In this document: one piece after another, positions 8,205 to 18,172 of the stretch | How positions within the stretch are numbered: position 1 is the first letter of the stretch | How the letters are laid out: every line of letters starts with the position of its first letter | Source: Acholeplasmataceae bacterium | GTDB lineage: Bacteria; Bacillota; Negativicutes; Acidaminococcales; Acidaminococcaceae | NCBI GenBank assembly: GCA_012517145.1 | Contig: JAAYVM010000191.1 | Span: forward strand, 1-37,234 | DNA: 37,234 bases | Direction: 5' to 3' | Made by a program: the position numbers and the translations under genes | The notes under the pieces: generated by a model | Told to the model about the DNA's origin: nothing | What the model saw: only the letters and a program-made list of their open reading frames with translations | Databases searched by the model: none

Positions 8205-11044
8205 TCTGTCCACCCATTCTTAGCTGCTGCATCAAGAACCTGTTTGATATACACTGCCGTATAAGACTTTTTGCTTTTTGCCACTTCTTCTGGTGTGCCT
8301 GTGGCAACAAGTGTTCCGCCTTTATCGCCGCCTTCAGGGCCAAGATCTATGATATAATCAGCAGTCTTGATTACATCAAGATTATGTTCAATAACAACAA
8401 CAGTATCACCAGCCTCAACCAACCGCTGTAAAACTTCGAGCAGTTTGTGCACATCAGCAGTATGCAGACCGGTAGTCGGCTCATCCAGAATATAGATAGT
8501 TTTGCCGGTGCTGCGGCGTGAAAGTTCAGTTGCCAATTTTACGCGCTGTGCCTCGCCGCCAGAAAGTGTAGTCGCAGCCTGACCAAGCCTTATATAGCCT
8601 AAGCCGACATCCTCCAGAACTTCCAGTTTGCGATGAATGCGCGGTAAGTTCTTAAAAAATTCGCAGGCATCAGAAACGGTCATATCCAAAACTTGTGCAA
8701 TATTCTTCCCTTTGTAATGAACTTCCAACGTTTCTCTATTATACCTGGAGCCGCTACAAACCTCACAGGGCACGTAAACATCCGGCAAAAAGTGCATCTC
8801 TATCTTATTCATGCCATCGCCGCGGCAGGCTTCACATCTGCCGCCCTTGACATTAAAGCTGAATCTTCCTGGCTTGTAGCCTCGCATCTTTGCTTCGTTG
8901 CTGTTGCTGAACAGTTCACGGATAAAATCAAAAACACCTGTATAAGTAGCAGGATTTGACCTTGGCGTGCGTCCTATCGGCGACTGGTCAATATTAATTA
9001 CCTTATCGACATTCTCCAAGCCAATAATCTCATCATGCTCAGCTGCATGAAGGCGTGCGCCGTGCAGCTTGGCTGCAAGCGCATTATAAAGGATATCGTT
9101 AACCAAGGTGCTTTTGCCGGAACCGGAAACACCTGTCACAACAGTCAAAACACCCAGTGGGAAAACAACATCAATATTTTTCAGGTTATTGGCACGCGCG
9201 CCTTTGACAGTCAGGAAATTGCCGTTTCCCTGACGGCGTTTTTTAGGTACCGCAATAAATTTTCTGCCGCTCAGATACTGCCCCGTAATAGATTTGCTGT
9301 TTTTCTTGATTTCTTCCACAGTTCCCTGAGCCACAACATGCCCGCCATTTTCACCGGCGCCTGGTCCAATATCAATAATCTGATCAGCCGCGTACATTGT
9401 TTCTTCATCATGTTCGACAACCAGCAAAGTATTGCCCAAGTCACGCAAGTGCTTCAGGGTTTCCAGCAGTTTACCGTTGTCACGCTGGTGCAAACCAATG
9501 CTAGGTTCATCGAGAATATAGAGAACGCCGACCAAGCCTGAACCAATCTGTGTCGCTAGTCTGATACGCTGTGCCTCACCGCCTGATAAGCTGCCGGAAG
9601 CGCGATCAAGAGTCAGATAGTCGAGGCCAACATCATTAAGAAAATGCAATCTGGCAAGAATTTCTTTCAAAATCTGACGCGCAATGATTTGCTGTCTCTC
9701 AGTCAATTCCAACGTATCGAAAAATTTTATACAGTCTCTGACGGTCAATGATGTTACATCGCAGATGTTTTTGCCGCCGATAAGAACAGCCAAAGCCTCA
9801 GGCTTTAATCTTTTTCCTTTGCATTCAGGACAAGGTGTACTGGTCATAAAGCTTTCAATGTCAAGGCGCATGCTCTCCGACATAGCCTCTCTATGACGTC
9901 TTTCCAGCAATGGAATGATACCCTCAAAGGCTGTTTCATGATGCCTTATTTCACCTTGCAAATTTTCATAAAGAAAAGCAAATTTTACGCCGTCACTGCC
10001 ATAAAGAAGTATCTGTTTTAATTCTTCTGGCAGTTCATTCCAGGTTGCGTCTAAGTCAAAATTATATTTTTCTAATACTGCAGCAACTTGTTTCATGAAA
10101 TAAGAGTTAACGTTATTGCTGACTGCTGCTATGACACCTTGGGCAAAAGTTTTGCTGCCATCAGGAATAACAAGCCGCAAATCAATTTCCAGCTTCATGC
10201 CCAAGCCGGTGCAAACCGGGCAAGCGCCGTAAGGATTGTTAAAAGAGAACAACCTAGGTTCAATTTCTGGTAAATTAATATCACAATCACTGCAGGCAAA
10301 ATGCTCGCTGAACATGAAAGTGCTGCCGCCGATAATCTCGATTTCTACGAGTCCTTCAGCTAACCCTAAAGCTGTTTCTATAGAGTCTGCCAGTCTTTGG
10401 GTGATACTTTTTCTGACCGCTAAGCGGTCAATTACAACGGCTATATCATGTTTTTTCTTTTTATCGAGCACAATTTCTTCATCAAGAGTCCTTACTTCAC
10501 CATCTACGCGCACGCGAACATAGCCGGCTTTTCTCATATTTTCCAGCATTTTCTGGTGCTCGCCCTTGCGTCCTCTGACTAAGGGGGCAAGAACCATGAA
10601 TTTGGTTCCCTCATCTAATGCCAATACTTTATCAACGATTTGTTGGACAGTTTGCCTTTCAATCACTTTCCCGCATTTTGGACAATGAGGTACGCCTGCA
10701 CGTGCAAAAAGCAAGCGCAGGTAATCATAAATTTCGGTAACCGTACCGACAGTAGAACGCGGATTATGGCTGGTCGTTTTCTGGTCAATAGAAATTGCTG
10801 GAGATAACCCCTCTATATAATCAACATCCGGCTTATCCATCTGTCCCAGAAACTGTCTTGCATAAGCAGACAGTGATTCTACGTAGCGACGTTGCCCTTC
10901 AGCATAAATCGTATCAAAAGCCAGTGAAGATTTACCTGACCCTGAAAGTCCTGTTATGACAACTAACTCGTCACGCGGTATTTCTACTGTTATATTTTTA
11001 AGGTTATGTTGGCGTGCACCTTTGACAATTATTTTCTCTTTCAT
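8201..11044 (-). CDS. uvrA: Excinuclease ABC subunit A
   Basis: Damage-recognition ATPase of nucleotide excision repair. It has two ABC modules. The first P-loop is GLSGSGKSS near residue 33, and the second is GVSGSGKST near residue 640. Two signature segments ([14 protein letters not shown] and [14 protein letters not shown]) precede Walker B aspartates. Zinc-finger cysteine pairs are seen at CPKC, CSDC/CPVC and CEAC/CEVC. At 947 aa it is complete. The ATG follows the uvrB stop TAG directly, with AACAGGAG inside the end of uvrB as ribosome-binding site. It needs UvrB to load onto damage, which makes the broken uvrB upstream notable. Confidence 0.97.
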   Translation of the reverse strand: MKEKIIVKGARQHNLKNITVEIPRDELVVITGLSGSGKSSLAFDTIYAEGQRRYVESLSAYARQFLGQMDKPDVDYIEGLSPAISIDQKTTSHNPRSTVGTVTEIYDYLRLLFARAGVPHCPKCGKVIERQTVQQIVDKVLALDEGTKFMVLAPLVRGRKGEHQKMLENMRKAGYVRVRVDGEVRTLDEEIVLDKKKKHDIAVVIDRLAVRKSITQRLADSIETALGLAEGLVEIEIIGGSTFMFSEHFACSDCDINLPEIEPRLFSFNNPYGACPVCTGLGMKLEIDLRLVIPDGSKTFAQGVIAAVSNNVNSYFMKQVAAVLEKYNFDLDATWNELPEELKQILLYGSDGVKFAFLYENLQGEIRHHETAFEGIIPLLERRHREAMSESMRLDIESFMTSTPCPECKGKRLKPEALAVLIGGKNICDVTSLTVRDCIKFFDTLELTERQQIIARQILKEILARLHFLNDVGLDYLTLDRASGSLSGGEAQRIRLATQIGSGLVGVLYILDEPSIGLHQRDNGKLLETLKHLRDLGNTLLVVEHDEETMYAADQIIDIGPGAGENGGHVVAQGTVEEIKKNSKSITGQYLSGRKFIAVPKKRRQGNGNFLTVKGARANNLKNIDVVFPLGVLTVVTGVSGSGKSTLVNDILYNALAAKLHGARLHAAEHDEIIGLENVDKVINIDQSPIGRTPRSNPATYTGVFDFIRELFSNSNEAKMRGYKPGRFSFNVKGGRCEACRGDGMNKIEMHFLPDVYVPCEVCSGSRYNRETLEVHYKGKNIAQVLDMTVSDACEFFKNLPRIHRKLEVLEDVGLGYIRLGQAATTLSGGEAQRVKLATELSRRSTGKTIYILDEPTTGLHTADVHKLLEVLQRLVEAGDTVVVIEHNLDVIKTADYIIDLGPEGGDKGGTLVATGTPEEVAKSKKSYTAVYIKQVLDAAAKNGWTE

Positions 11045-13057
11045 CTATTTTCTCCTGTTGCTTTTAGGCAATAACTTCTGTCCAAGCTCTCCTTTTACAA
11101 TTATCAGTCGGTCCCTGTATTCTGCGGCTCTTTCAAAATCCAATTCTTTAGCCGCTGCAGCCATATTTTTTTCCAACTCTTTGGCCATTTTACTAAGTTC
11201 CTTCTCTGACTGTTTTCTGATCTCCTTGACAGAATAATTAATACTGGTATTTTCTTCACTGACTTTCGTCAGCTTGATCAATTCACGTACTTGTTTTTTG
11301 ATAGTCTGTGGTACAATACCATATTTTAAGTTGTGAGCTTCCTGTTTGGCACGACGTCTGTTGGTCTCATCAATAGCTCTTTGCATGGAGTCTGTCATTC
11401 GGTCAGCGTACATGATAACGCGGCCATTAACATTCCTAGCAGCCCGGCCAATTGTCTGAATCATTGCCGTATCTGAACGCAAAAAACCTTCTTTATCCGC
11501 GTCCAGAATTGCGATTAAAGAAACTTCCGGTAAATCAAGTCCCTCACGCAGAAGGTTAATACCGACCAAAACATCAAATTCACCGGCACGTAAAGCGTGA
11601 ATTATCTCAGCGCGTTCGATTGTAGCTATTTCTGAATGCAGGTAACGGACTCTGACACCTGCCTTCTTCAGGTATTCGGTCAGATCTTCGGACATCCGCT
11701 TAGTCAGCGTAGTAACTAATATCCTTTCGCCGGCAGCAGTAACTTTGTGGATTTCTCCCAGCAAATCGTCAATCTGCCCTTTAATTGGCCTAATTTCCAC
11801 CATCGGATCAAGCAAACCTGTAGGTCTGATAATTTGTTCTACAATATTATCGGCTTCTTCAAGCTCATATTTTGCCGGCGTAGCCGAAACATAAATTGCC
11901 TGCTTCCGTTGCTCCTGAAACTCATCAAAGGTCAAAGGTCTGTTGTCAAAAGCAGATGGAAGGCGGAAACCATGCTCGACAAGCATGGACTTACGAGAAC
12001 GGTCACCTGCATACATCGCCCTGATCTGCGGTAAAGTAACGTGTGACTCATCGATTACTAAAAGGAAATCTTCCGGGAAATAACTGACCAGTGTAAAAGG
12101 TGGTTCTCCTGCCTTGCGATTGGCTAAATGGCGCGAGTAATTTTCTATGCCTGAACAATAACCCATTTCATTCATCATTTCCAGGTCATAATTCGTTCGC
12201 TGTTCCAAACGCTGCGCTTCCAGGAGCTTGTTCTGTGCTTTTAATTCCGCTAGCCTTTCTGCCAGTTCCTGCTTAATGTCTTCCATTGCCCTGACAAGAT
12301 TCTCTCTGGAAGTAACATAATGAGAAGCAGGGAAGATGGCAACGTGCGTCCGCCTTGCTAAAACCTCACCTGTAATTAAGTCCACTTCCAGCAAGTTTTC
12401 AACTTCATCATCGAACATTTAGATACGAATTGCTTTTTCATTGTACCCTGCCGGTATGACCTCGATGACATCGCCTCTTACGCGGAAAGTGCCGCGTTGG
12501 AATGAAATATCATTGCGGTTGTATTGTATCTCGACAAGTTTCTTTAAAACAACCTGACGGTCTATTTGCTGGCCAACACGCAAAGAAAGCACCATATCAT
12601 AATAGTCTTGCGGCGCACCTAAGCCATAAATGCAAGAAACGCTGGCAACAATAATCACGTCACGTCTTTCAAAAAGAGCGCTGGTAGCAGAATGGCGCAG
12701 CTTATCTATTTCGTCATTGATAGAAGCATCCTTCTCAATATACGTATCTGTCTGTGGTATATAAGCCTCCGGCTGGTAATAATCATAGTAGGAAACAAAA
12801 TATTCTACCGCATTCTCTGGGAAAAAAGATTTCAGCTCGCTTGCCAGTTGAGCGGCTAATGTTTTGTTGTGAGCAATAACCAATGTCGGTTTTTGCACTT
12901 TATTTATGACTTGTGCTATTGTGTAAGTTTTACCAGTGCCTGTTGCTCCAATAAGGACCTGTGTTCTTGCTCCTTTTTCGATGCCACTGACAAGTTTTTC
13001 AATAGCAACCGGTTGGTCCCCTGCCGGTTCAAAGGGTGCTTTAATGTCAAATTCCAT
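11045..13057 (-). pseudogene. uvrB: Excinuclease ABC subunit B, interrupted by an in-frame TAA
   Basis: UvrB is the helicase-like damage-verification subunit of excision repair. The sequence encodes a full-length UvrB in a single frame except for one TAA codon at 12419-12421. The N-terminal piece (from 13057) carries the P-loop GATGTGKT and [12 protein letters not shown] of the beta-hairpin region, and ends ...NEKAIRI. After the TAA the frame resumes with ATG TTC GAT GAT GAA. This continues the expected family sequence (RI-E-MFDDEVE) and carries DESHVTLPQ, the later helicase motifs and a C-terminal UVR coiled coil. GAA to TAA is a one-base change. Start: ATG at 13057 has GGAG at 13064-13067, whereas an in-frame ATG at 13087 lies almost on the predicted transcription start. 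A sequencing error, a genuine nonsense mutation or reinitiation at the adjacent ATG are all possible. Confidence 0.85.
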
Positions 13058-13096
13058 TTTGTACTCCGTAATAATAAAGTTTCTCAATTGAGATTA

Positions 13097-13102
13097 ATTA
13101 TA
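13097..13102 (-). promoter_or_regulatory. uvrB promoter (-10 element)
   Basis: Minus-strand TATAAT preceded by GC. The -35 region at about 17 nt is weak (TATGAA-like). The expected transcription start near 13090 supports translation from 13057 rather than 13087. I searched this region for a GAAC-N4-GTTC type LexA box and did not find one. Confidence 0.55.
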
Positions 13103-13141
13103 GCATTTTTTCTTGCTATTTCATAGAATTGTAGTGATATT

Positions 13142-13177
13142 AAAGGGGCATCCGCTATGAAATGCGGACGCCCCTTT
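13142..13177 (-). terminator. Terminator after ctpA
   Basis: A 14-bp stem of AAAGGGGC..TCCGC with its complement (one G-U pair) and an 8-nt loop. On the minus strand it ends in UUUAAUAU. It lies directly behind the ctpA stop and separates the envelope cluster from the uvr operon. Confidence 0.8.
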
Positions 13178-13180
13178 TAA

Positions 13181-14329
13181 TTATTTATTTGCTAGTTCTT
13201 TTTCCAAATAACTAATTGCCTCAGTTAGCTGATTTTCGCCGTTCTCACCCGTCGCCTCAATCACAACGTCCGGTTCTATACCGGTGCCATTGATAGAACG
13301 ACCACTAGGTGTATAATAGCGAGCTATTGTTAATTTCATGCCCGTGCTTTCATCAAGATTGCTGACAGACTGCACTGACCCCTTGCCGAAAGTTTTAGTC
13401 CCAAAAAGTTTTCCCGCTTTCGTATCCTGCAATGCACCCGCTACAATTTCCGCAGCGCTTGCTGATCCCTGGTTAACAATTACTGCCACAGGATATTTGG
13501 TCTTTTCCAGGCTGGAATATTCAGTAACACTTTTTCCGCTTCTCTCGGTCACGGAAACGATCGGTCCTTTAGGCACCATCAGTTCCGCTACTTTGACGCT
13601 TTCACTGAGGAGACCGCCAGGATTGTCACGAAGATCTAGTACTAAGGCTTCCATACCTTGGCCTTCAAGCTCGTGAAACTTCTTAATAAAATCTGAACCG
13701 GTATTTTCATTAAACATGCCTATCCGAATATAACCTATTTTATTATTTTTCATTTCCCCGGCAACTGTTTCCAGTTTGATATCAGACCTTATTACTCGAA
13801 CTGTCTTTACTTCTCCAGCTTTAGTTTTTAGCTCTATTTCAACACTGGTTCCTTCTTTACCGCGAATCTGCGCAACAACATCTTCCAATGTCTGTCCAGC
13901 AGTCTTTTTGCCGTCAATGGCAGTTATCTTATCGCCGCTTTTTATACCTGCTCTATCGCCTGGCGTTCCTTTAAGCGGCGCAATCACAACAAAATTGTTG
14001 TCCTTCATACCAATAACTATGCCAATACCGCCGAAATGTCCCTCGGTGCTGGTAATCAATGATTTGAAACTTTCCTCATCAAGATAAACAGAATAGGGAT
14101 CACACAGAGCATTAACCATACCCTTAATAGCCCCTTCATACAGCTTGTTGTAATCAACAGATTCAATAAAACTGCTGCGAACTATAGAAAGCGCTCTCAG
14201 AAATTTAAAGGTTCCCGGTAAGCTGCCCGTTACAGACTGCAGTCCATAAAGCAACGCAGCAATAACCAGGGTGCAGGAGCAAATGCAAGCTATCACAAGT
14301 GTAACGATACTAAATCTTTTCTTTAACAT
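13181..14329 (-). CDS. Carboxy-terminal processing protease (S41, CtpA-like)
   Basis: Periplasmic or extracytoplasmic serine protease of family S41. An N-terminal membrane anchor covers about residues 8-30. The DPYSVYLDEESF segment precedes a PDZ domain (GIGIVIGMKDNN to about residue 185). The catalytic domain carries LVLDLRDNPGG, the serine in GSASAAE and the lysine in TFGKGSVQ, which form the Ser-Lys dyad. At 382 aa it is standard. ATG at 14329 follows GGGGGAG. It is the last gene of the ftsE-ftsX-M23-ctpA group. Proteases of this kind often tune murein hydrolases, so the M23 enzyme upstream is a plausible partner (inference). Confidence 0.92.
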   Translation of the reverse strand: MLKKRFSIVTLVIACICSCTLVIAALLYGLQSVTGSLPGTFKFLRALSIVRSSFIESVDYNKLYEGAIKGMVNALCDPYSVYLDEESFKSLITSTEGHFGGIGIVIGMKDNNFVVIAPLKGTPGDRAGIKSGDKITAIDGKKTAGQTLEDVVAQIRGKEGTSVEIELKTKAGEVKTVRVIRSDIKLETVAGEMKNNKIGYIRIGMFNENTGSDFIKKFHELEGQGMEALVLDLRDNPGGLLSESVKVAELMVPKGPIVSVTERSGKSVTEYSSLEKTKYPVAVIVNQGSASAAEIVAGALQDTKAGKLFGTKTFGKGSVQSVSNLDESTGMKLTIARYYTPSGRSINGTGIEPDVVIEATGENGENQLTEAISYLEKELANK

Positions 14330-14347
14330 GCTCAGGCTCCCCCATTT

Positions 14348-15484
14348 TTATGGTAAGTAATCCATTGGATCCGTTACTTCACCATGAATACGCACTTCAA
14401 AATGACAATGCGGTCCTGTAGAATAACCAGTACTGCCTGCATAAGCAATCGTCTGGCCTTTTGCTACCTGTTGGCCATTATAGACAGCAAGACTATTGTT
14501 GTGTCCATACAAAGTAACCAAGCCACCGCCATGGTCAATCATAACAGCGTTTCCATAGCCACCCATCCAGTCAGCGTAGATTACAGTACCAGAATTAGCA
14601 GCTACCACCGGATCACCATAATCTGCTGCAATATCAAGGCCTGAATGAAATTTCTGCGTGCCGAAAATCGGGTGCGTACGCCAGCCAAAAGGAGAAGTAA
14701 TTTCGCCATAAATAGGCCAGACAAAACTACCAGATCCCCTGCTCGCCGATGAGATTGTACCCCCGCTTTCCATATTGCGAATCATATCAGATATGCGCTG
14801 GGATGTAGCCATCAATTCATTGTATTCCTCATCCAGTCTGCTCTGTTCAGCTACTGCGTCATTATAGGCGACTTCACGTTCCATTGTTTTTTGAGCAACC
14901 AGCTGCTGCTTAGAGGATACTTCACTATGCACAGCCTTGACTCTGGCCATATTGCTTGCCAAGACTTCCTGTGCTGCTTCCAGCTCTGCTTTTTTCTTCT
15001 TCAGGTCTGCAAGCAAATTAACATCATTGGCTATAATCTTTTTCAACAAATACATACGGGAGGAAAAATCCGAAAAATCCTTTGCGCCTAAAAGCACATC
15101 GAGATAATTAATCTGTCCGTTAATATAAATATCTTTCAAACGTCCTCGATAAACGGCAACACGTTTATCAACCTGTTCTTTTTTTCTATCCAAAGCCACA
15201 GTATTGTTTGAGATCTTGTCTTCCAGATCTTCACGTTCTTCTTCAACCGTAGCAAGATCGTGCTGTGCTTCGCTGAGCTGGGATTGCGCTTCAAGAAGTT
15301 TGTCTGTTGCTGAAGCGACAACCTGCTTGGCATTTTCACGTTCCACATCTTTGTTATAAAGCTGTTGTTGAATACTTTCCAATTCAGCTTGTTTATCTTC
15401 TATTGATGCTGCACCAACAGGCGCAACCAAATTCAGAAAAAATGTTGCGGCTATAAACACAGCTATTATCTCTCTCTTCAACAT
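14348..15484 (-). CDS. M23 murein hydrolase with N-terminal coiled coil (EnvC/PcsB-like)
   Basis: Exported protein with a signal peptide (about residues 1-26, cleavage near VGAAS). A long coiled coil of about 200 residues follows, then a C-terminal LytM/M23 domain. The metal and catalytic residues are intact: HSGLD and, towards the C-terminus, HCHFE. This differs from E. coli EnvC, whose LytM domain is degenerate, so this protein can probably cleave peptidoglycan itself. ATG at 15484 is chosen because GGAGG lies 5 nt before it; an upstream in-frame ATG at 15499 precedes that site. It follows ftsX directly. The coiled coil followed by LytM suggests activation by FtsEX in cell separation. Confidence 0.9.
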   Translation of the reverse strand: MLKREIIAVFIAATFFLNLVAPVGAASIEDKQAELESIQQQLYNKDVERENAKQVVASATDKLLEAQSQLSEAQHDLATVEEEREDLEDKISNNTVALDRKKEQVDKRVAVYRGRLKDIYINGQINYLDVLLGAKDFSDFSSRMYLLKKIIANDVNLLADLKKKKAELEAAQEVLASNMARVKAVHSEVSSKQQLVAQKTMEREVAYNDAVAEQSRLDEEYNELMATSQRISDMIRNMESGGTISSASRGSGSFVWPIYGEITSPFGWRTHPIFGTQKFHSGLDIAADYGDPVVAANSGTVIYADWMGGYGNAVMIDHGGGLVTLYGHNNSLAVYNGQQVAKGQTIAYAGSTGYSTGPHCHFEVRIHGEVTDPMDYLP

Positions 15485-15498
15485 AGACGCCTCCGCCA

Positions 15499-16386
15499 TT
15501 AAACCTTTAAGAATTTACGCAGAGATATACTGCTGCCTGCAGCCCCGATAGCCGTGCCAATAACTATCAGCGTAATATCTATATACAACAGTAACGGCCA
15601 GGTAGGAAGCAGTGGGAAAAAAGCAAGGGTTGCGTGTACGCTGTTTAAGATAGCGCCGTATACCTGATTAATGATAATCGTAGCAACCAAAGCACCCGTA
15701 AAACCCAGAAACATGCCTTCCAGCAAAAACGGCCAACGAATGAACCAGTCAGTAGCACCAACGTATTTCATTATCGTTACTTCCCTGCGGCGGGCAAAAA
15801 CGGTGATGCGTATCGTGTTAACAATAATAAAGAGCGTAGCCATAGCTAAGAGCAGGACAAGCAATATACCGCCAAGTCTCATGATCTTTGTCAGTTTGAA
15901 GATATTTTCAACAACTTCCTGCCCAAATTTAGCAGTTTCAACTCCAGCAAGATCGTCAATTTTAGGTGCCAGTTCGCTGATGCGCTCCGGCTTATCTACA
16001 TGTACTTCAAAAGAATAAGGGAAAGGATTTTCATCACCCATAAAATCAAGTAGATTACTTTGGCTTCCCAATCTGTCCTTAAATCTTTCTAAAGCTTCAT
16101 CCTTAGTTATATTTTTTACGCTGGTAACGCCCGGCAACTCCTTCAATGTCTTTTCAGTGGCCTTCAGCGTTTCTGCACTAGCTGAATCTGACATATATAC
16201 AGAAATCTGAACCTGCGTTTCTAAAAACTTGGCAACATGATTGGTATTAAAAACCATAACCATAAAAATACCAAGAACAAGCAGCGAAAGCGCTACTGTT
16301 GAAACTGAAGCAAGACTCATCAGTTGATTGCGTTTTATGGACTTGAAAGTTTCCCTGACAAAATACTCTTTAGTGCTCAGACTCAT
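15499..16386 (-). CDS. ftsX: Cell division protein FtsX
   Basis: Permease-like subunit of the FtsEX complex. It has a short cytoplasmic N-terminus, a first membrane helix (residues about 22-45), an extracytoplasmic domain of about 115 residues, and three further helices at the C-terminus. The FARRREVTIMKYVGAT segment and the FLLEGMFLG motif are typical of FtsX. The preferred start is the ATG at 16384-16386, behind AGGGAG, overlapping the end of ftsE by 17 nt. An in-frame alternative lies at 16419. The extracytoplasmic loop would contact the coiled coil of the M23 protein encoded next. Confidence 0.93.
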   Translation of the reverse strand: MSLSTKEYFVRETFKSIKRNQLMSLASVSTVALSLLVLGIFMVMVFNTNHVAKFLETQVQISVYMSDSASAETLKATEKTLKELPGVTSVKNITKDEALERFKDRLGSQSNLLDFMGDENPFPYSFEVHVDKPERISELAPKIDDLAGVETAKFGQEVVENIFKLTKIMRLGGILLVLLLAMATLFIIVNTIRITVFARRREVTIMKYVGATDWFIRWPFLLEGMFLGFTGALVATIIINQVYGAILNSVHATLAFFPLLPTWPLLLYIDITLIVIGTAIGAAGSSISLRKFLKV

Positions 16387-17062
16387 ATCCGTAAACTCCC
16401 TTGGCATCATCTCTGACAATTACACCATTTTCTATTGCAATTACACGTTTACCCATTGCATCAACAATTTCTTTGTCATGAGTTGCCATTACTATTGTTG
16501 TACCACTTTCATTGATGCCAGTGAAGATGCGCATGATATCTTTACTCGTTTCCGGGTCCAAATTGCCGGTAGGTTCGTCTGCAATTACCATAATAGGGTC
16601 ATTAACAATTGCCCGGGCAATAGCTATTCTCTGCTGCTCGCCACCGGATAGCTCTGCAGGATATGCATTGGCCCGGTTTTTCAGACCAACAAGTTCTAAA
16701 ACTGTCATTACGCGCCGCCTGGTCTTCACCGCTGGAGCTTCAATAACCTGCATGGCGAAAGCAACGTTGTCATAAACAGTACGGTCAGGCAAAAGACGAT
16801 AATCCTGAAAAATAATGCCCAGCTGTCTTCGCAGAAAAGGTACTTCCTTATCAGTCAAAGCCAGCACATCGACACCGTCAACATATATTTTACCAGTGGT
16901 AGGAAGAACTTCTTTAAACAACATTTTAATAAAGGTAGACTTTCCAGCGCCGCTAGGCCCAACTATAAAAACAAATTCGCCGGGCTTTATATGCAAATCA
17001 ATATTTTTTAGAGCCACTGAACCATTACGATAGGTTTTACTGACACCACTCATTAATAGCAA
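16370..17062 (-). CDS. ftsE: Cell division ATP-binding protein FtsE
   Basis: ABC ATPase partner of FtsX. The P-loop is GPSGAGKST near residue 35. The signature is SGGEQQRIAIARA near residue 140, and Walker B with the catalytic glutamate is ADEPTGNLDPE. The 230 aa length is usual. The start is TTG at 17062, 7 nt from AAGGAGG; a later ATG (17053) would be too far from it. It follows csaB by 21 nt. Confidence 0.95.
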   Translation of the reverse strand: MLLMSGVSKTYRNGSVALKNIDLHIKPGEFVFIVGPSGAGKSTFIKMLFKEVLPTTGKIYVDGVDVLALTDKEVPFLRRQLGIIFQDYRLLPDRTVYDNVAFAMQVIEAPAVKTRRRVMTVLELVGLKNRANAYPAELSGGEQQRIAIARAIVNDPIMVIADEPTGNLDPETSKDIMRIFTGINESGTTIVMATHDKEIVDAMGKRVIAIENGVIVRDDAKGVYGYESEH

Positions 17063-17083
17063 GGCAAGGCCTCCTTCATTTTA

Positions 17084-18172
17084 TCATTTTGGTAGCAAGG
17101 CAATTGCACGAGCAGCATTTTTTTGTGCTTCCTCGCGCAGTGCTTGTATCTTGGCATTCTGTTTTTGCGGCACCTGCCGCCACATTCTTGCACTTTCACG
17201 CAGGATATCTTCGCTGGTTATCTTATCTATGCTGCCTGCAACATTTCCTTCCATTCCTTTGACAAAACGGTCAACCTTTGGATCGTAGGATACAGCCAGG
17301 AAAGGTACGCCAGCCAGCGCTGAAAAAACAAGAGCATGAAGTCTCATGCCTATCAGGAAGTCAAGATTACTGATAAGAGAAACATATTCTTCCGTCGTAT
17401 ATCCTTCTTTAAGAATAATGGTATCTGTTCTGTCTGGCATAAGCAGTGCAATTTCTTGAGCAATGTTCGTATCAGCAGGGAACTGCAAAGGCACAAAAAC
17501 AATGTAAGCATTGTATTGTTTGCGGAGCTTAAAAGCGGCATCGGCAAACACTTGCATAAATCTTTGCTCTCCTGTCCAATGCCTGACAGCGATACCAATA
17601 ATCGGCTTGTCGCCCTCCAGACCATTTTCCAGAAGAATTTGTCTGCCGATATCTCTTCGATCAGCAAGCAATGAAAATACAGCATCGGCAGTAACCAGTA
17701 TCCTGTCAGATGGCAACCCCATTTTCAGCAATTCGTCATAGGAGCCATCATCCCTTACTGTAATAAGGTCTGCTTTTCTACAAACATTTTTTGTTAAAAT
17801 CCGTGCTACAGAAGAATTTATCGGGCCAATTCCCTGGGCATATAGCATAACCTTTTTACCCAGCAGTTTTGCCAACAGCAGAATACTTAAGTAGTAGATA
17901 ATGCTTCGTTTGCTCGTGACATCCTGCAGGAGACTGCCGCCTCCTGACAAAAGTAAGTCCGTACTCAACATTGCTTTAAATATTTTTAGTGGATTAAACC
18001 TGTGAATCGAATTTACTCCATGTTTTTCCGCTGTGATTTCCGGTTTGCCGGACATGACGGTAATTTCGACATCTTGCCGTTCAGCACGTAAAGCCCCTAT
18101 TATGGCTGTCAACATTGCTTCATCACCGGCGTTCGAAAAACCATAATAACCGGAAATCAAAATTTTACTCAT
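17084..18172 (-). CDS. csaB: Polysaccharide pyruvyl transferase CsaB
   Basis: Transfers pyruvate from PEP to a cell-wall polysaccharide, making the ketal that SLH-domain proteins bind. The protein begins MSKILISGYYGFSNAGDEA, the typical CsaB start. It contains LLSGGGSLLQD, VMLYAQGIGP and GMRLHALVFSA, and is 362 aa. ATG at 18172 overlaps the end of the upstream DUF5693-like gene by 8 nt. This overlap and the shared neighbourhood with ftsEX point to envelope assembly. In a diderm such as a Negativicute its acceptor polymer is not established. Confidence 0.9.
   Translation of the reverse strand: MSKILISGYYGFSNAGDEAMLTAIIGALRAERQDVEITVMSGKPEITAEKHGVNSIHRFNPLKIFKAMLSTDLLLSGGGSLLQDVTSKRSIIYYLSILLLAKLLGKKVMLYAQGIGPINSSVARILTKNVCRKADLITVRDDGSYDELLKMGLPSDRILVTADAVFSLLADRRDIGRQILLENGLEGDKPIIGIAVRHWTGEQRFMQVFADAAFKLRKQYNAYIVFVPLQFPADTNIAQEIALLMPDRTDTIILKEGYTTEEYVSLISNLDFLIGMRLHALVFSALAGVPFLAVSYDPKVDRFVKGMEGNVAGSIDKITSEDILRESARMWRQVPQKQNAKIQALREEAQKNAARAIALLPK

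Noticed and set aside
13058-13087. Upstream ATG for uvrB at 13087
   Set aside because: It lies almost on the predicted transcription start and lacks a ribosome-binding site; ATG at 13057 has GGAG and gives the canonical UvrB start.
13058-13141. LexA/SOS box before uvrB
   Set aside because: No convincing GAAC-N4-GTTC or similar palindrome was found.
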